Shown here: one piece after another, positions 28,778-37,495 of the stretch | How positions within the stretch are numbered: the stretch's first letter is position 1 | Layout of the letters: every line of letters starts with the position of its first letter | Assembly (NCBI RefSeq): GCF_012939995.1 | Contig: NZ_SPMZ01000003.1 | Span: forward strand, 1 to 51,510 | DNA length: 51,510 nucleotides | Reading direction: 5' to 3' | Source of the DNA: Candidatus Competibacter phosphatis | GTDB taxonomy: Bacteria > Pseudomonadota > Gammaproteobacteria > Competibacterales > Competibacteraceae | Made by a program: the position numbers and the translations under genes | The notes under the pieces: generated by a model | The model's input: only the letters and a program-made list of their open reading frames with translations | What the model was told of the DNA's origin: nothing | The model's database searches: none

Positions 28778-30793
28778 ATGGCCGCGATCGTGATTAATGG
28801 CGTGTGGGGATCGATAAGCGCCGCGCTCATGCCGAGCCGCTCTACGTTGGTTCCTTGGTGGTGGGGGCGGGGGTTTGCTAGACTCAAGAGTGCGGCCATC
28901 GTCAGGTGTGTCATGATGATCGCACTGTTGATCGTACCCACGATAGTATCCGCGCAGGAACGGGACGGCGAAGGTGCATCGCATCGCGTCGTCATCCTGA
29001 ACACAGCCGACCCCTATCTGCCGGCGTTCCTCGCGCTGGATCGCGGTTTGCGTGAGGCCATCACCCGCGCGGAGCACGGAGTGCCCGCCGAACTCTACGC
29101 CGAAACGCTCGATATGTTTCGTTTCCCGCGGACGTTGCTCGCGGAAGATGTAATTGCGCTGCTACGCAAAAAATATCACGACCTGAAGGTGGATGTGGTC
29201 GTCGCGGCCGGGTCGATCGCGTTCGATTTCGCCCAGCGCTATCGTGCGGAAATCTGGCCGGGCGCGGCAATCGTTTTTCACAGCGTGCCGGCCGCCTCAC
29301 TGGAAAAACGTGACCTCGATCCGCACACGATCGGCGTTCCGGTCCGGCTCGAATTTGGACAGACGCTCGATCTCGCATTGCGTTTACGGCCCGCGACGCG
29401 ACGAGTCGTCGTCGTCGCCGGCATTGCCGAGCCGGACAAGGGGCACTTGTCGGTCGTTCGGGCATTGCTCGAACATTACGTGGGAAAACTGGAGATCCAG
29501 TACCTCGTCGGTCTCACGCTCGCCAAGACGATCGCGGCGGTGGGTGATCTTTCCTCGGACGCAATAGTGCTCTATTTAACGATGTTTCGTGACGGCGACG
29601 GCGTACCGCTGGTACCACGCGACGTGCTGGCGCGGGTCGTCGCGGTCTCGCGCGCGCCCGTCTTCGGCGTATACGAAACGTATCTCGGCCATGGCATTGT
29701 CGCCGGCTCAATCGCGAGCTATGCCGAGCAGGGACGGCGCGCGGGCGAGCTCGTCGTCAAGGTGCTGAACGGAGAAGACTCCTCCGTCATTGGCGTCCAG
29801 ACGCCGGTCACGTCTCATTGCATCGCCGACTGGCAACAATTACGCCGCTGGGGCATCGCTGAGAGTCTGTTGCCAGCGAACTGTGAGATTCGATTCAAGG
29901 AACTTACGGCCTGGGATCACTATTATTGGCAGATACTCACTGCGTTGACCGTGATTTTGGCGCAGACCACCTTGATCGTTGCGCTCATGTTGAACCGTCG
30001 GAGACTCCGGCGGGCTCAAACCACCTTGGCGGACGAGTATGCTCGACGCACGCGGGCGGAGGGGCTGGCGGCCCGATTACGCGAAAGGTTGGCACGATTC
30101 AGCAAGGAGCGCAGCCTGGGTGCCATGGCTACCTCGATCTCCCACGAGATCAATCAGCCCCTGATTGCGATTCAGAACTATGCGCAGGCAGTCAAGCGAC
30201 GCCTTCAGAACAAGGTTGACGACAAACCAAAACTCGTTGAGCTTTTCGCGAAGATCGAGGAGCAGGCAGAGCGGGCGGGAGCCATCACTCAACGCGTTCG
30301 GTCGCTGGTCGGCACGAGCGATGTGCGGTTGCTGCCTGTGCCTCTTTGTCCCTTGGTCGAAGAGGTGATCCGGATGATGGAACCGGAGACCGAACGCCGG
30401 GGGTGTCGCATCATCCGCCAGTTCGCAGGCGACTTTCCCGTGGTTCTTGCCGACTCTTTGCAAATTCAGCTTGTCCTGGTCAACCTTTTGCAAAACTCGA
30501 TGCGGAGTATTTGCTCGAACGAACGATACGACAAACAGGTGTTTGTTAACATGGACGCGATTGATGATCGGGAAGTCCAGGTCAGCGTGACGGATCAGGG
30601 TCATGGCGTTCCGCCGGATCGAGTCGCGGACATCTTCGAGCCCCTCTATTCCGGTACCAGCGGTGGCATGGGCATGGGACTTGCCATTTCCAAAGCGATC
30701 ATTGAAGAAGCCCATGGAGGGCGGCTCTGGTACGAACCGAACCCGACTGGCGGCGCCATTTTCCGATTCACCTTGCGGAGATCCGGTTCATGA
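28778..30793 (+). CDS. sensor histidine kinase with ABC substrate-binding-like periplasmic domain
   Basis: 671 codons from ATG 28778; the Met cluster MMIALLIVPTIVSAQ (residues 46-60) is a signal/anchor, so a later start is possible. Residues about 68-370 resemble the ABC-type substrate-binding domain of sensor kinases (VVILNTADPYLPAFLALDRG, VVVAAGSIAFDFA, GVYETYLGHGIVAGSIASYA). A membrane helix at about 388-408 (LTALTVILAQTTLIVALML) and coiled coil lead to the HisKA domain, SISHEINQPLIAIQNYAQAV. The ATPase domain has LVNLLQNSMRSI, VTDQGHGVPPDRV and GMGMGLAISKAIIEEAHGG. Its stop overlaps the next regulator by 4 bp. The sensor type suggests detection of a small organic ligand. Confidence 0.9.
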   Translation: MAAIVINGVWGSISAALMPSRSTLVPWWWGRGFARLKSAAIVRCVMMIALLIVPTIVSAQERDGEGASHRVVILNTADPYLPAFLALDRGLREAITRAEHGVPAELYAETLDMFRFPRTLLAEDVIALLRKKYHDLKVDVVVAAGSIAFDFAQRYRAEIWPGAAIVFHSVPAASLEKRDLDPHTIGVPVRLEFGQTLDLALRLRPATRRVVVVAGIAEPDKGHLSVVRALLEHYVGKLEIQYLVGLTLAKTIAAVGDLSSDAIVLYLTMFRDGDGVPLVPRDVLARVVAVSRAPVFGVYETYLGHGIVAGSIASYAEQGRRAGELVVKVLNGEDSSVIGVQTPVTSHCIADWQQLRRWGIAESLLPANCEIRFKELTAWDHYYWQILTALTVILAQTTLIVALMLNRRRLRRAQTTLADEYARRTRAEGLAARLRERLARFSKERSLGAMATSISHEINQPLIAIQNYAQAVKRRLQNKVDDKPKLVELFAKIEEQAERAGAITQRVRSLVGTSDVRLLPVPLCPLVEEVIRMMEPETERRGCRIIRQFAGDFPVVLADSLQIQLVLVNLLQNSMRSICSNERYDKQVFVNMDAIDDREVQVSVTDQGHGVPPDRVADIFEPLYSGTSGGMGMGLAISKAIIEEAHGGRLWYEPNPTGGAIFRFTLRRSGS

Positions 30794-31410
30794 GGAACGC
30801 ACGGGAGCAAATGGTATTCATCGTCGATGACGATACCGCAGTGCGTGATTCGATCCAGGAGTTGGTCGAATCCGTGGGTCTGCGGGTGGAGGGTTACGCC
30901 TCGGCGTTCGCGTTTCTGGATGACTTTCAGCCGCAGTACTCGGGTTGTCTGGTGCTCGACGTGCGGATGGCCGCAATGAGTGGTCTGGCCCTGCAAGAGA
31001 GGCTGAACGAGTTGGGGTTCAGAATTCCGGTCATCATGCTGACCGGTCACGGTGACGTTCCGATGGCGGTTCAGGCGATGAAGGCCGGTGCCGTCGATTT
31101 CATTCAGAAGCCCTACCGGGACCAAGCCTTGTTGGATAGCATCAACGCCGCCTTGGTTTTGGATGCCACCGCCAGACACTTGTCCAATGCGGCGGAGTCT
31201 CTCGAACACCAGCTTGCCACCTTGACGGAACGAGAACGGGAGGTGCTCAATCAGACTCTCACGGGCTCGACCAGCAAGGAGATTGCCCGCGAGTTGAGTG
31301 TCAGCCCACGGACCGTGGAGGCGCACCGTCAGAACCTCTTGCGTAAGTTGGGAATTGGTACCGTCAAGGAACTGATGCTTCATCTGGTTCCTCGGGAGCG
31401 AAGCCGCTAG
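30790..31410 (+). CDS. FixJ/TodT-type response regulator
   Basis: 206 residues. The receiver has VFIVDDD, phospho-acceptor Asp57 in CLVLDVRM, switch Thr in IMLTGHGDVPMAVQAMKAGA, and Lys in FIQKPYRD. The LuxR-type HTH includes LTEREREVLNQTLTGSTSKE, then RTVEAHRQNLLRKLGI. Its ATG overlaps the kinase stop (ATGA), so the two are translationally coupled cognates. Regulators of this class bind short palindromes, and three copies of CTACGTACGTAG lie just downstream near the receiver and sulfatase genes, making it the best candidate to bind them. Confidence 0.94.
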   Translation: MRNAREQMVFIVDDDTAVRDSIQELVESVGLRVEGYASAFAFLDDFQPQYSGCLVLDVRMAAMSGLALQERLNELGFRIPVIMLTGHGDVPMAVQAMKAGAVDFIQKPYRDQALLDSINAALVLDATARHLSNAAESLEHQLATLTEREREVLNQTLTGSTSKEIARELSVSPRTVEAHRQNLLRKLGIGTVKELMLHLVPRERSR

Positions 31411-31506
31411 GGTTTGCAAGAGAATCACCGATCGATTTTGCGAGCCGATTCCCCGCCCGGCGTGGTGGCTCGGATCTTTGAAAACCATCCTCCATGACCG
31501 ACTCGA

Positions 31507-31518
31507 CTACGTACGTAG
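31507..31518. promoter_or_regulatory. palindrome CTACGTACGTAG, copy 1
   Basis: A perfect 12-bp palindrome 176 bp upstream of the orphan receiver start and about 100 bp after the FixJ-type regulator stop. Imperfect flanking arms, ACCGA on the left and TCGGT on the right, extend the symmetry. The same 12 bp recur at 32099 and 42937, upstream of both sulfatases. Likely an operator; the binding factor is inferred. Confidence 0.6.
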
Positions 31519-31693
31519 ACTCGGTGGTTAGCCGAATACTTCCCGCTCCACTTGTCGGTTAAAGTCATCAGCACTTTGATCGTCAAAGGAGACGCCGTGA
31601 AGGCGATCGTTGTTCCAAGCGCCCATCGTGCGGGCACGCGCTAGAGCCCTTCCTTTCCTTTCTTTCTTACGCCAAGGCAAGTCTGAGGCTTCC

Positions 31694-32083
31694 ATGGCAG
31701 ATAAGACGGTCTTCATTGTCAGCGAGGACCCCGCAATCCGTGATTTGCTATCGGGGCTTGTTGTGGCGGCGGGACTGCGCGCCGAAGCGCTGCCCTCCAT
31801 GGAAATGTGGTTCGAAACTACCGTGCCAGAGCTTCCGGATTGCTTGGTGCTGGATGCAAGCGTAGGCGACTTGGTCGAGCCGGAGCGACTCGCGGAGTTC
31901 GCTTGGGCGTGCGCCAGGATACCGGTTGTAGTGTTGGTCCACCGAGGCGCCGTGCAGACGGCGGTGCAAGCGCTCAAGCACGGTGCGATGGACGTGTTAC
32001 AAAAGCCTCTCCGCGTCGAAATCCTATTGGAACGCATCAAACAGGCGGTCGTGGAGGGAGGAGACGAGGGCGCGACCCGTTGA
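31694..32083 (+). CDS. orphan atypical receiver-domain protein
   Basis: 129 residues from ATG 31694 (MADKTVFIVSEDPAIRD). It is a single FixJ-like receiver with no output domain. Asp54 in CLVLDASVGD and the Lys in VLQKPLR are retained, but the acidic pair is SED rather than DD and the switch Thr is Val (VVVLVHRGAVQTAVQALKHG against the neighbour's IMLTGHGDVPMAVQAMKAGA). It may therefore be a phosphate sink, an allosteric partner or a pseudo-receiver. The similarity to the regulator at 30790 suggests descent by duplication and loss of the HTH. The open frame extends upstream to 31610 without receiver character. A copy of its 3' end remains upstream of the second sulfatase. Confidence 0.82.
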   Translation: MADKTVFIVSEDPAIRDLLSGLVVAAGLRAEALPSMEMWFETTVPELPDCLVLDASVGDLVEPERLAEFAWACARIPVVVLVHRGAVQTAVQALKHGAMDVLQKPLRVEILLERIKQAVVEGGDEGATR

Positions 32084-32098
32084 CCCCGTGCCCGACAG

Positions 32099-32110
32099 CT
32101 ACGTACGTAG
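32099..32110. promoter_or_regulatory. palindrome CTACGTACGTAG, copy 2
   Basis: Perfect 12-bp palindrome 16 bp after the receiver stop and about 173 bp before the first sulfatase start. It is followed by GTCAACAGCGTAGAACCGTT, which is nearly repeated after copy 3. Confidence 0.65.
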
Positions 32111-32202
32111 TCAACAGCGTAGAACCGTTTGACCCTACCCACTATAACTAAAACGTCAGAATGACATTCAGTGCACACCGCTGCGAAGCGGCCATGCGCT
32201 AC

Positions 32203-32232
32203 TTGACCTGTGGGAAGCTGAAAGCGGATAGA
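32203..32232 (+). promoter_or_regulatory. candidate sigma-70-like promoter of sulfatase 1
   Basis: TTGACC (32203-32208) and GATAGA (32227-32232) are separated by 18 bp. The spacer GGGAAGCTGAAAGCG is identical upstream of sulfatase 2, where CTGATC and GATATA occupy the same places. Conservation after duplication supports a role, but the -10 match is poor. It lies about 50 bp before the start codon and about 95 bp after the palindrome. Confidence 0.35.
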
Positions 32233-32282
32233 CCGTGTAGCACCGCATTTAATTCTGTAAGCGAGTAGAAGGAGGTCCGCAA

Positions 32283-33901
32283 GTGAAAATGAAAGTGAAA
32301 CTGGCAGCCCTGCTGAGTATCGCAGCACTCGCCGCAATGGGGCTCGCTGCCGGTAGCGCAGTCGCTGCCGAGGAAAAAAAGCCCAACATCCTGGTCATCT
32401 TTGGTGACGATATTGGTCAATCCAACCTTAGTGCCTACACGCATGGATTGGTCGGCTACAAGACACCGAACATCGACCGCATTGCCAAGGAAGGCATATT
32501 GTTCACCGACTACTACGCCGAGAACAGTTGCACTGCGGGGCGTGCGACGTTCATCACCGGGCAGTCCGCGTTCCGGACCGGCTTGACGAAGGTCGGGGTG
32601 CCGGGCGCCCCGATCGGCCTTCAGGCCCGCGACATCACCATCGCACAGGCGATCAAGCCCCTCGGCTATGCCACGGGTCAGTTCGGCAAAAACCACCTGG
32701 GCGATCGGGACGAGTTCCTGCCGACGAACCACGGCTTCGACGAATTCTTCGGCAACCTCTACCATCTGAACGCCGAGGAGGAGCCGGAGCGTCCGTACTG
32801 GATGAGTAACAACCCCGACTTCCTCAAGTCCTACAACCCGCGCGGGGTGATTCACAGTTTTGCCGATGGCAAGATCACGGACACTGGCCCGCTCAACAAA
32901 AAAGCGGATGGAAACCATTGACGATGAAACCACGGCCGCCTGCATGGATTTCATTGATCGCCAGGTCAAGGCGCAAAAGCCTTTCTTCGTGTGGATGAAC
33001 TTCACGCGGATGCACATTTTCACCCACGTCCGCGAGGCGTACCGCGGCAAGGGGGGGTATGGGCCGGGGTAACGAGTACGCCGACGGCATGTGGGAGATG
33101 GACCAGAACGTCGGCAAGTTGCTCAAGCAACTCGACGACCTGAAGATCGCCGACAACACCATTGTGGTGTTCACCACCGACAACGGGCCGAACCTCTTCA
33201 CTTGGCCTGATGCCGCCAGCTCGCCGTTCCGCAGCGAGAAAGACTCCAACTGGGAAGGCGCCTTCCGGGTGCCGGCGATAGTCAAATGGCCGGGTCACAT
33301 CAAGCCTGGTGAGATCGTCAACGGGATGTTTTCTGGGCTGGACTGGTTCCCGACGCTGATGGCTGCGGCCGGGGACACGACCATCAAGGAGCGGCTGCTG
33401 AAGGGCGCCCAGATCGGCGACAAGACCTTCAAGGTCCACTTGGACGGCTACAACCAGTTGCCGCTGCTGACTGGTCAGACCGACAAGTCGGCGCGCGAGG
33501 AGTACTACTACTTCGACGACGACGGGGAACTCGTGTCGATGCGCTACGATGTCGTCCTGCCGGACGCGGCCAATCCGACCGCCTGGAAGCTCGTTTTCGC
33601 CGAGCAACGCGCGGTCGGAGGGTTCGACATCTGGAGAAACCCGTTCACCAGCCTGCGCACACCCAAGATTTACAACCTGCGCATGGATCCCTACGAGCGC
33701 GGCGACATCGGTCCGACCAACAACTGGAATGAGTGGAACACGCAGAACGTCTACCTGATCTTCGAGGGAATTCGGCGAGCGTCGGAATTCCTGAAGACCT
33801 TCGTCGAATATCCACCGAGCCAGAGTTCAGCCTCCTTCTCGATCGACAAGGCAGTCGAAAAGCTCAAAATGGAACTGCAACAGCAGAAAGAGAAGAAATA
33901 G
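32283..33901 (+). CDS. secreted arylsulfatase-type enzyme 1, two frameshifts
   Basis: About 538 residues after removing one A from 32898-32903 and one G from 33051-33057. The GTG start (AAGGAGG upstream) aligns with the ATG of the second sulfatase. A signal peptide (LAALLSIAALAAMGLAAG) precedes KPNILVIFGDDIG, a Ca/Mg-binding Asp pair. The sulfatase signature NSCTAGRATFITG places the formylglycine Cys at 83, in a CxAxR variant. GKNHLGDRDEFLPTNHGFDE and FTTDNGPN complete the metal and substrate site. It should hydrolyse sulfate esters in the periplasm once the Cys is oxidised; no formylglycine-generating enzyme or anSME is in the window. A strong hairpin at 33923 ends it as a single-gene transcript. 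Confidence 0.92.
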
Positions 33902-33922
33902 GGTCGCAGTGTTTGACCATGG

Positions 33923-33949
33923 ACTCGCCGGCCCTTGCGGCCGGCGAGT
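33923..33949 (+). terminator. strong hairpin after sulfatase 1
   Basis: ACTCGCCGGCC (33923-33933) and GGCCGGCGAGT (33939-33949) form a perfect 11-bp stem with a 5-nt loop, followed by TGTGTTG. It lies 22 bp after the sulfatase stop and 35 bp before the next gene, so it probably separates the two transcripts. Confidence 0.75.
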
Positions 33950-33983
33950 TGTGTTGCGCTCTAAGTTTGGCAGGTTCGAAGCG

Positions 33984-36521
33984 ATGGCAAAAAAGAAGCG
34001 GCCCACGCTTAAAGTCACTCGCAGCATCGCCGTGCGCGAGGCAACCGGTGACGTAACTCTGGTCGCTGTCTTGCTGTTGGTGATGTCCGGCATCGCCGGG
34101 CTCATCTATCAGTTGCTATGGGTAAAGCAGCTATCCCTGGTGGTCGGCGCCGACGTCTTCGCCGTGACGACGGCCGTCAGTGCATTTTTCGCGGGCTTGG
34201 CCATTGGCGGTTATTGCTTTGGCAAACGCGCGGATCGCCTTGCCCGCCCGCTTCGTCTTTACGCTCTCGTGGAAATTGGCATTGGCGTCCTGGGCGTATT
34301 GGCAACTTTGCTGATCAGCCAATCCGCGCCGTGGTTCGTGTGGTTGGAAACTCACACCGGCCCGGTCGCCTGGGCACTTCCGTTCGTGCTGGTCGGTTTG
34401 CCCGCCGTCCTGATGGGCGGTACGGTTCCGCTGATGATGCGTGTCGTTGCGCCCGCCGCCGCGCGCGTGGCCGCTGTCGGAGGACGTCTCTACGCCGCCA
34501 ATACCGCAGGGGCGATTCTGGGCGTATTGCTCGCCCCCTTCCTGTGGATTCCGCTGTTTGGCGTCCTTGGTTCGGCATTTGTCGCCGCAACAATCAACGT
34601 CGCCGTGGCACTCATCGCCCTGTTCGTTGCGCGCTCCCGCGAGGCTCGGGTTTCTGTCCAAACGGCTTCCGCCTTACCCGAGGTTTCGCGCCGCAACCGC
34701 CTCGCTTTGGGCTTGTATTCCATCATCGGCGGTCTGGCATTGGGCTACGAAGTGATCTGGTCGCAAGCCATCGTGCAATGGACGAGCACCCGCGGTTTTG
34801 CTTTCGCGGTCGTCCTGGCCACCTACCTGGTTGGAATCGTTCTCGGCAGCGCCTGGTATGCGCGCCGCGCGGATCGAACCACCGACCCGTGGGGGAGTTT
34901 GGGACTACTCATCGCAGCGGTCGGGCTTTCTGGCCTGGTGGGTGTCCTGTTTGCCGGCCACTGGCTCTCGTCCGTCCAAGTCAAGGCAGCGACCTGGATG
35001 TTCCACCTGACGCAGCAGGAGTCTTTGGCCATGGCCGCGCGATTCGTGGTCGCGGCGGGCTGGATTGTGCTCGTTCCCACTTTTCTGCTGGGCGCGGCCT
35101 TCCCGGCGGCGCTGCGTTTGACTGCCGAACCCGCCAGTTCCGGCCGGGACACGGGGAGAGTGCTTGCGCTGAATACGCTCGGCGGCATTGCTGGCACTCT
35201 GCTGGCAGGGTTCGTCCTCGTTCCCAGGCTTGGTTTGGAACGTAGCCTGGTGCTGATGTCCGCCGTCGCGGCGACGGTGGGAATCGTCGCGGTGGTCAAA
35301 GGAACATCGGTTTCCCGACGATTGCAGTGGGCCACTTTCGCTTGCGGCGGCTTGGTTGTCGCGATGGGAATCGGTCTGGGGCCTGATCATCTGGCCCGCC
35401 TTTTGGCCGAGGCACGCCATGGTCGCTTGCTGTTTCACGAGGCCAGCGCCGCTGGCACGGTGGCCATCATCGAACAAGGTTCAGGACGGAATCGCTTCCG
35501 GCGACTGTATATCCAGGGCGTCTCGAATTCCGGCGATTCGATGACCTCCTTGCGCTATATGCGCTTGCAGGCCTTGCTGCCCTTGATCATTCATCGCGGT
35601 ACACCTCGCGACGTCCTGGTGATCGGTCTTGGCACGGGAATCACCACCGGCAGCCTTCTGCGCTATCCAGGATTGGAACGGCGGGTTTGCGCGGAGTTGT
35701 TGCCCGCCGTGGTCCGTGGCGCGGCCCTGTTTGAAGGCAATGATGGCGTCGCCACCGATCCGCGCATTGACGTTCGATTGCGCGATGGCCGGCGGGAACT
35801 GCTGCGCAGCAACGACGGCTATGATCTCATCACGCTTGAGCCTCCTCCGCCATCGGCCGCTGGCGTGGTCAACCTGTACTCCACGGACTTTTACCGACTG
35901 GCAGCCACCCGTTTGCATACCAACGGCCTTATGGCCCAGTGGTTGCCTCTGCCCACCCAGACCGACAGCGACACGCGCTCGCTGGTCCGCAGCTTTCTCG
36001 ACGTCTTTCCCTACGCCACCTTGTGGACGACGGAGCTGCACGAAATGCTGCTCGTCGGGTCACTCGACCCCATCGAGCTCGACGCCGCCCGTATCGCCGC
36101 CCGTTTCAATCAACCGGAGGTTGCCGCTGCGTTGCGCGAGGTGGGCATCGCCTCGCCCGCCGCCCTGCTGGCCACCTGGGTGACCGACCGCGCCGGATTG
36201 GAACGTTACGCGGCAAACGCCCAACCGACTACCGACAACCGGCCGCGCATTGAATACGGCGCATGGGTGATGCCGGGCGAATTCATCTCAACATTGCAAG
36301 CGCTGAACGATCTGCGCACAGCGCCGCCCCTGGTCAATGCGGACGCCATTCCGGAGAGAGAAATCTCAACCGAGCATCAGAAGCTCTTCGCCTTTTACGA
36401 AGCCGGGATTTACGCCTACCAACGGGATCGGTTGCGATGGCAGGAAACCATGAGGTGGCTGCTCACCCAAGATCCAGAAAACCCCTACTACCTATGGTTC
36501 ATTGGAGCGTCGGACGCATGA
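33984..36521 (+). CDS. membrane-fused spermidine synthase-like protein
   Basis: 845 residues from ATG 33984 (MAKKKRPTLKV); the frame extends upstream through the terminator, which is rejected as coding. About 14 hydrophobic helices in two blocks (LLVMSGIAGLIYQLLWVKQL, AVSAFFAGLAIGGYCFGKRA; then RNRLALGLYSIIGGLALGYE) carry the polyamine-synthase-associated transporter pattern. The C-terminal third is a methyltransferase-fold domain: DVLVIGLGTGITTGSLL, VRLRDGRRELL, YDLITLEPPPPSAAGVVNLY. Catalytic Asp positions of true spermidine synthases are not conserved (LEPPPP), so polyamine synthesis is unlikely. Its stop overlaps the MoxR start, tying it to that operon. Its role there is unknown. Confidence 0.85.
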   Translation: MAKKKRPTLKVTRSIAVREATGDVTLVAVLLLVMSGIAGLIYQLLWVKQLSLVVGADVFAVTTAVSAFFAGLAIGGYCFGKRADRLARPLRLYALVEIGIGVLGVLATLLISQSAPWFVWLETHTGPVAWALPFVLVGLPAVLMGGTVPLMMRVVAPAAARVAAVGGRLYAANTAGAILGVLLAPFLWIPLFGVLGSAFVAATINVAVALIALFVARSREARVSVQTASALPEVSRRNRLALGLYSIIGGLALGYEVIWSQAIVQWTSTRGFAFAVVLATYLVGIVLGSAWYARRADRTTDPWGSLGLLIAAVGLSGLVGVLFAGHWLSSVQVKAATWMFHLTQQESLAMAARFVVAAGWIVLVPTFLLGAAFPAALRLTAEPASSGRDTGRVLALNTLGGIAGTLLAGFVLVPRLGLERSLVLMSAVAATVGIVAVVKGTSVSRRLQWATFACGGLVVAMGIGLGPDHLARLLAEARHGRLLFHEASAAGTVAIIEQGSGRNRFRRLYIQGVSNSGDSMTSLRYMRLQALLPLIIHRGTPRDVLVIGLGTGITTGSLLRYPGLERRVCAELLPAVVRGAALFEGNDGVATDPRIDVRLRDGRRELLRSNDGYDLITLEPPPPSAAGVVNLYSTDFYRLAATRLHTNGLMAQWLPLPTQTDSDTRSLVRSFLDVFPYATLWTTELHEMLLVGSLDPIELDAARIAARFNQPEVAAALREVGIASPAALLATWVTDRAGLERYAANAQPTTDNRPRIEYGAWVMPGEFISTLQALNDLRTAPPLVNADAIPEREISTEHQKLFAFYEAGIYAYQRDRLRWQETMRWLLTQDPENPYYLWFIGASDA

Positions 36522-37495
36522 ACACTACGAATACTCACAACCAAATACTCGATCTAAAGAATCGCATGGCCAAGGCCATCATTGGCCAGGAGCATGTTAT
36601 CGAACAATTGCTCATCGCTTTGTTGGCCAATGGCCATGTCCTCATGGAAGGATTGCCCGGCCTGGCGAAGACGCGCACCATCAAGAAGCTGGCCGCCAAT
36701 CTGGAAAGCGAGTTTCGCCGCATCCAGTTCACTCCCGACCTGCTTCCCAGCGATATCACCGGGACGGAGATTTATGTGGGCGAAGCTGAAGGCGACAAGT
36801 TCCAGTTCCAGCAAGGGCCCGTTTTCGGGAATTTGATCCTGGCCGACGAGATCAATCGCGCACCGGCTAAGGCGCAGTCGGCCTTGCTGGAAGCCATGGA
36901 GGAGCGCCAGGTCACGGTTTCAGGAAAAACGTACAAGCTGCCCGAGCTTTTTCTGGTTCTCGCCACGCAAAACCCCATTGAGCAGGAAGGCACGTATCCG
37001 CTGCCGGAGGCGCAGATGGATCGCTTCCTTCTCCATGTCTTCGTAGGCTATTCAAGCGACGACGATGAACGGAAGATCCTGAGACTTGTCCGTGGCGAAG
37101 ACGCCGGTTTGAAGGACAAGGAAGACGGCAAGCTCGCCGAGCAAATCGTTTTTGACGCGCGGAAGGAAGTCCTTGCCGTGCAAGTGGCCGAGGCTGTGGA
37201 GAAATACATTGTCGCCGTGATTGCGGCCACGCGTCGTCCAGGGGATTTCAAGGATGCGCCGTTTTCCAAGTGGATCAAAATCGGCGCGAGCCCGCGCGGC
37301 ACCCTGGCCCTGGATCGCGGTGCGCGTGCCCGCGCTTGGCTGGATGGTCGAGACACCGCTACGCCCGACGACGTGAAAGCGGTTGCCCACGCCTGCCTCC
37401 GCCATCGCCTCATCCTGACCTACGAGGCCGAAGCTGAAGGCGTCACGAAGGACACCGTGCTGGACGAAATCCTGAAGCAAGTTGCCGTCGTATGA
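36518..37495 (+). CDS. MoxR family AAA+ ATPase
   Basis: 325 residues from ATG 36518, whose ATGA overlaps the preceding stop; the longer frame from 36263 is an overlap artefact. Walker A is GLPGLAKT at 45-52, Walker B is LILADEINRAPAK, and sensor 1 is LVLATQNPIEQEGTYPLPEA. The arginine finger region follows at AQMDRFLLHV, and the C-terminal lid includes ASPRGTLALDRGARARAW. MoxR ATPases act as chaperones with VWA proteins in maturation of enzymes or metal cofactors. It leads a MoxR-DUF58-DUF4381-VWA-TPR-BatD block between two sulfatases. Confidence 0.95.
   Translation: MNTTNTHNQILDLKNRMAKAIIGQEHVIEQLLIALLANGHVLMEGLPGLAKTRTIKKLAANLESEFRRIQFTPDLLPSDITGTEIYVGEAEGDKFQFQQGPVFGNLILADEINRAPAKAQSALLEAMEERQVTVSGKTYKLPELFLVLATQNPIEQEGTYPLPEAQMDRFLLHVFVGYSSDDDERKILRLVRGEDAGLKDKEDGKLAEQIVFDARKEVLAVQVAEAVEKYIVAVIAATRRPGDFKDAPFSKWIKIGASPRGTLALDRGARARAWLDGRDTATPDDVKAVAHACLRHRLILTYEAEAEGVTKDTVLDEILKQVAVV

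Noticed and set aside
32080..32110. Promoter formed by TTGACC at 32080 and the palindrome as -10
   Set aside because: The TTGACC overlaps the receiver stop and is not kept in the duplicated copy (TTGGCC); the spacing does not give a recognisable -10.
33984..36521. True spermidine synthase (speE) call
   Set aside because: The catalytic Asp positions are replaced (LEPPPP) and the domain is fused to many membrane helices; only fold similarity is supported.
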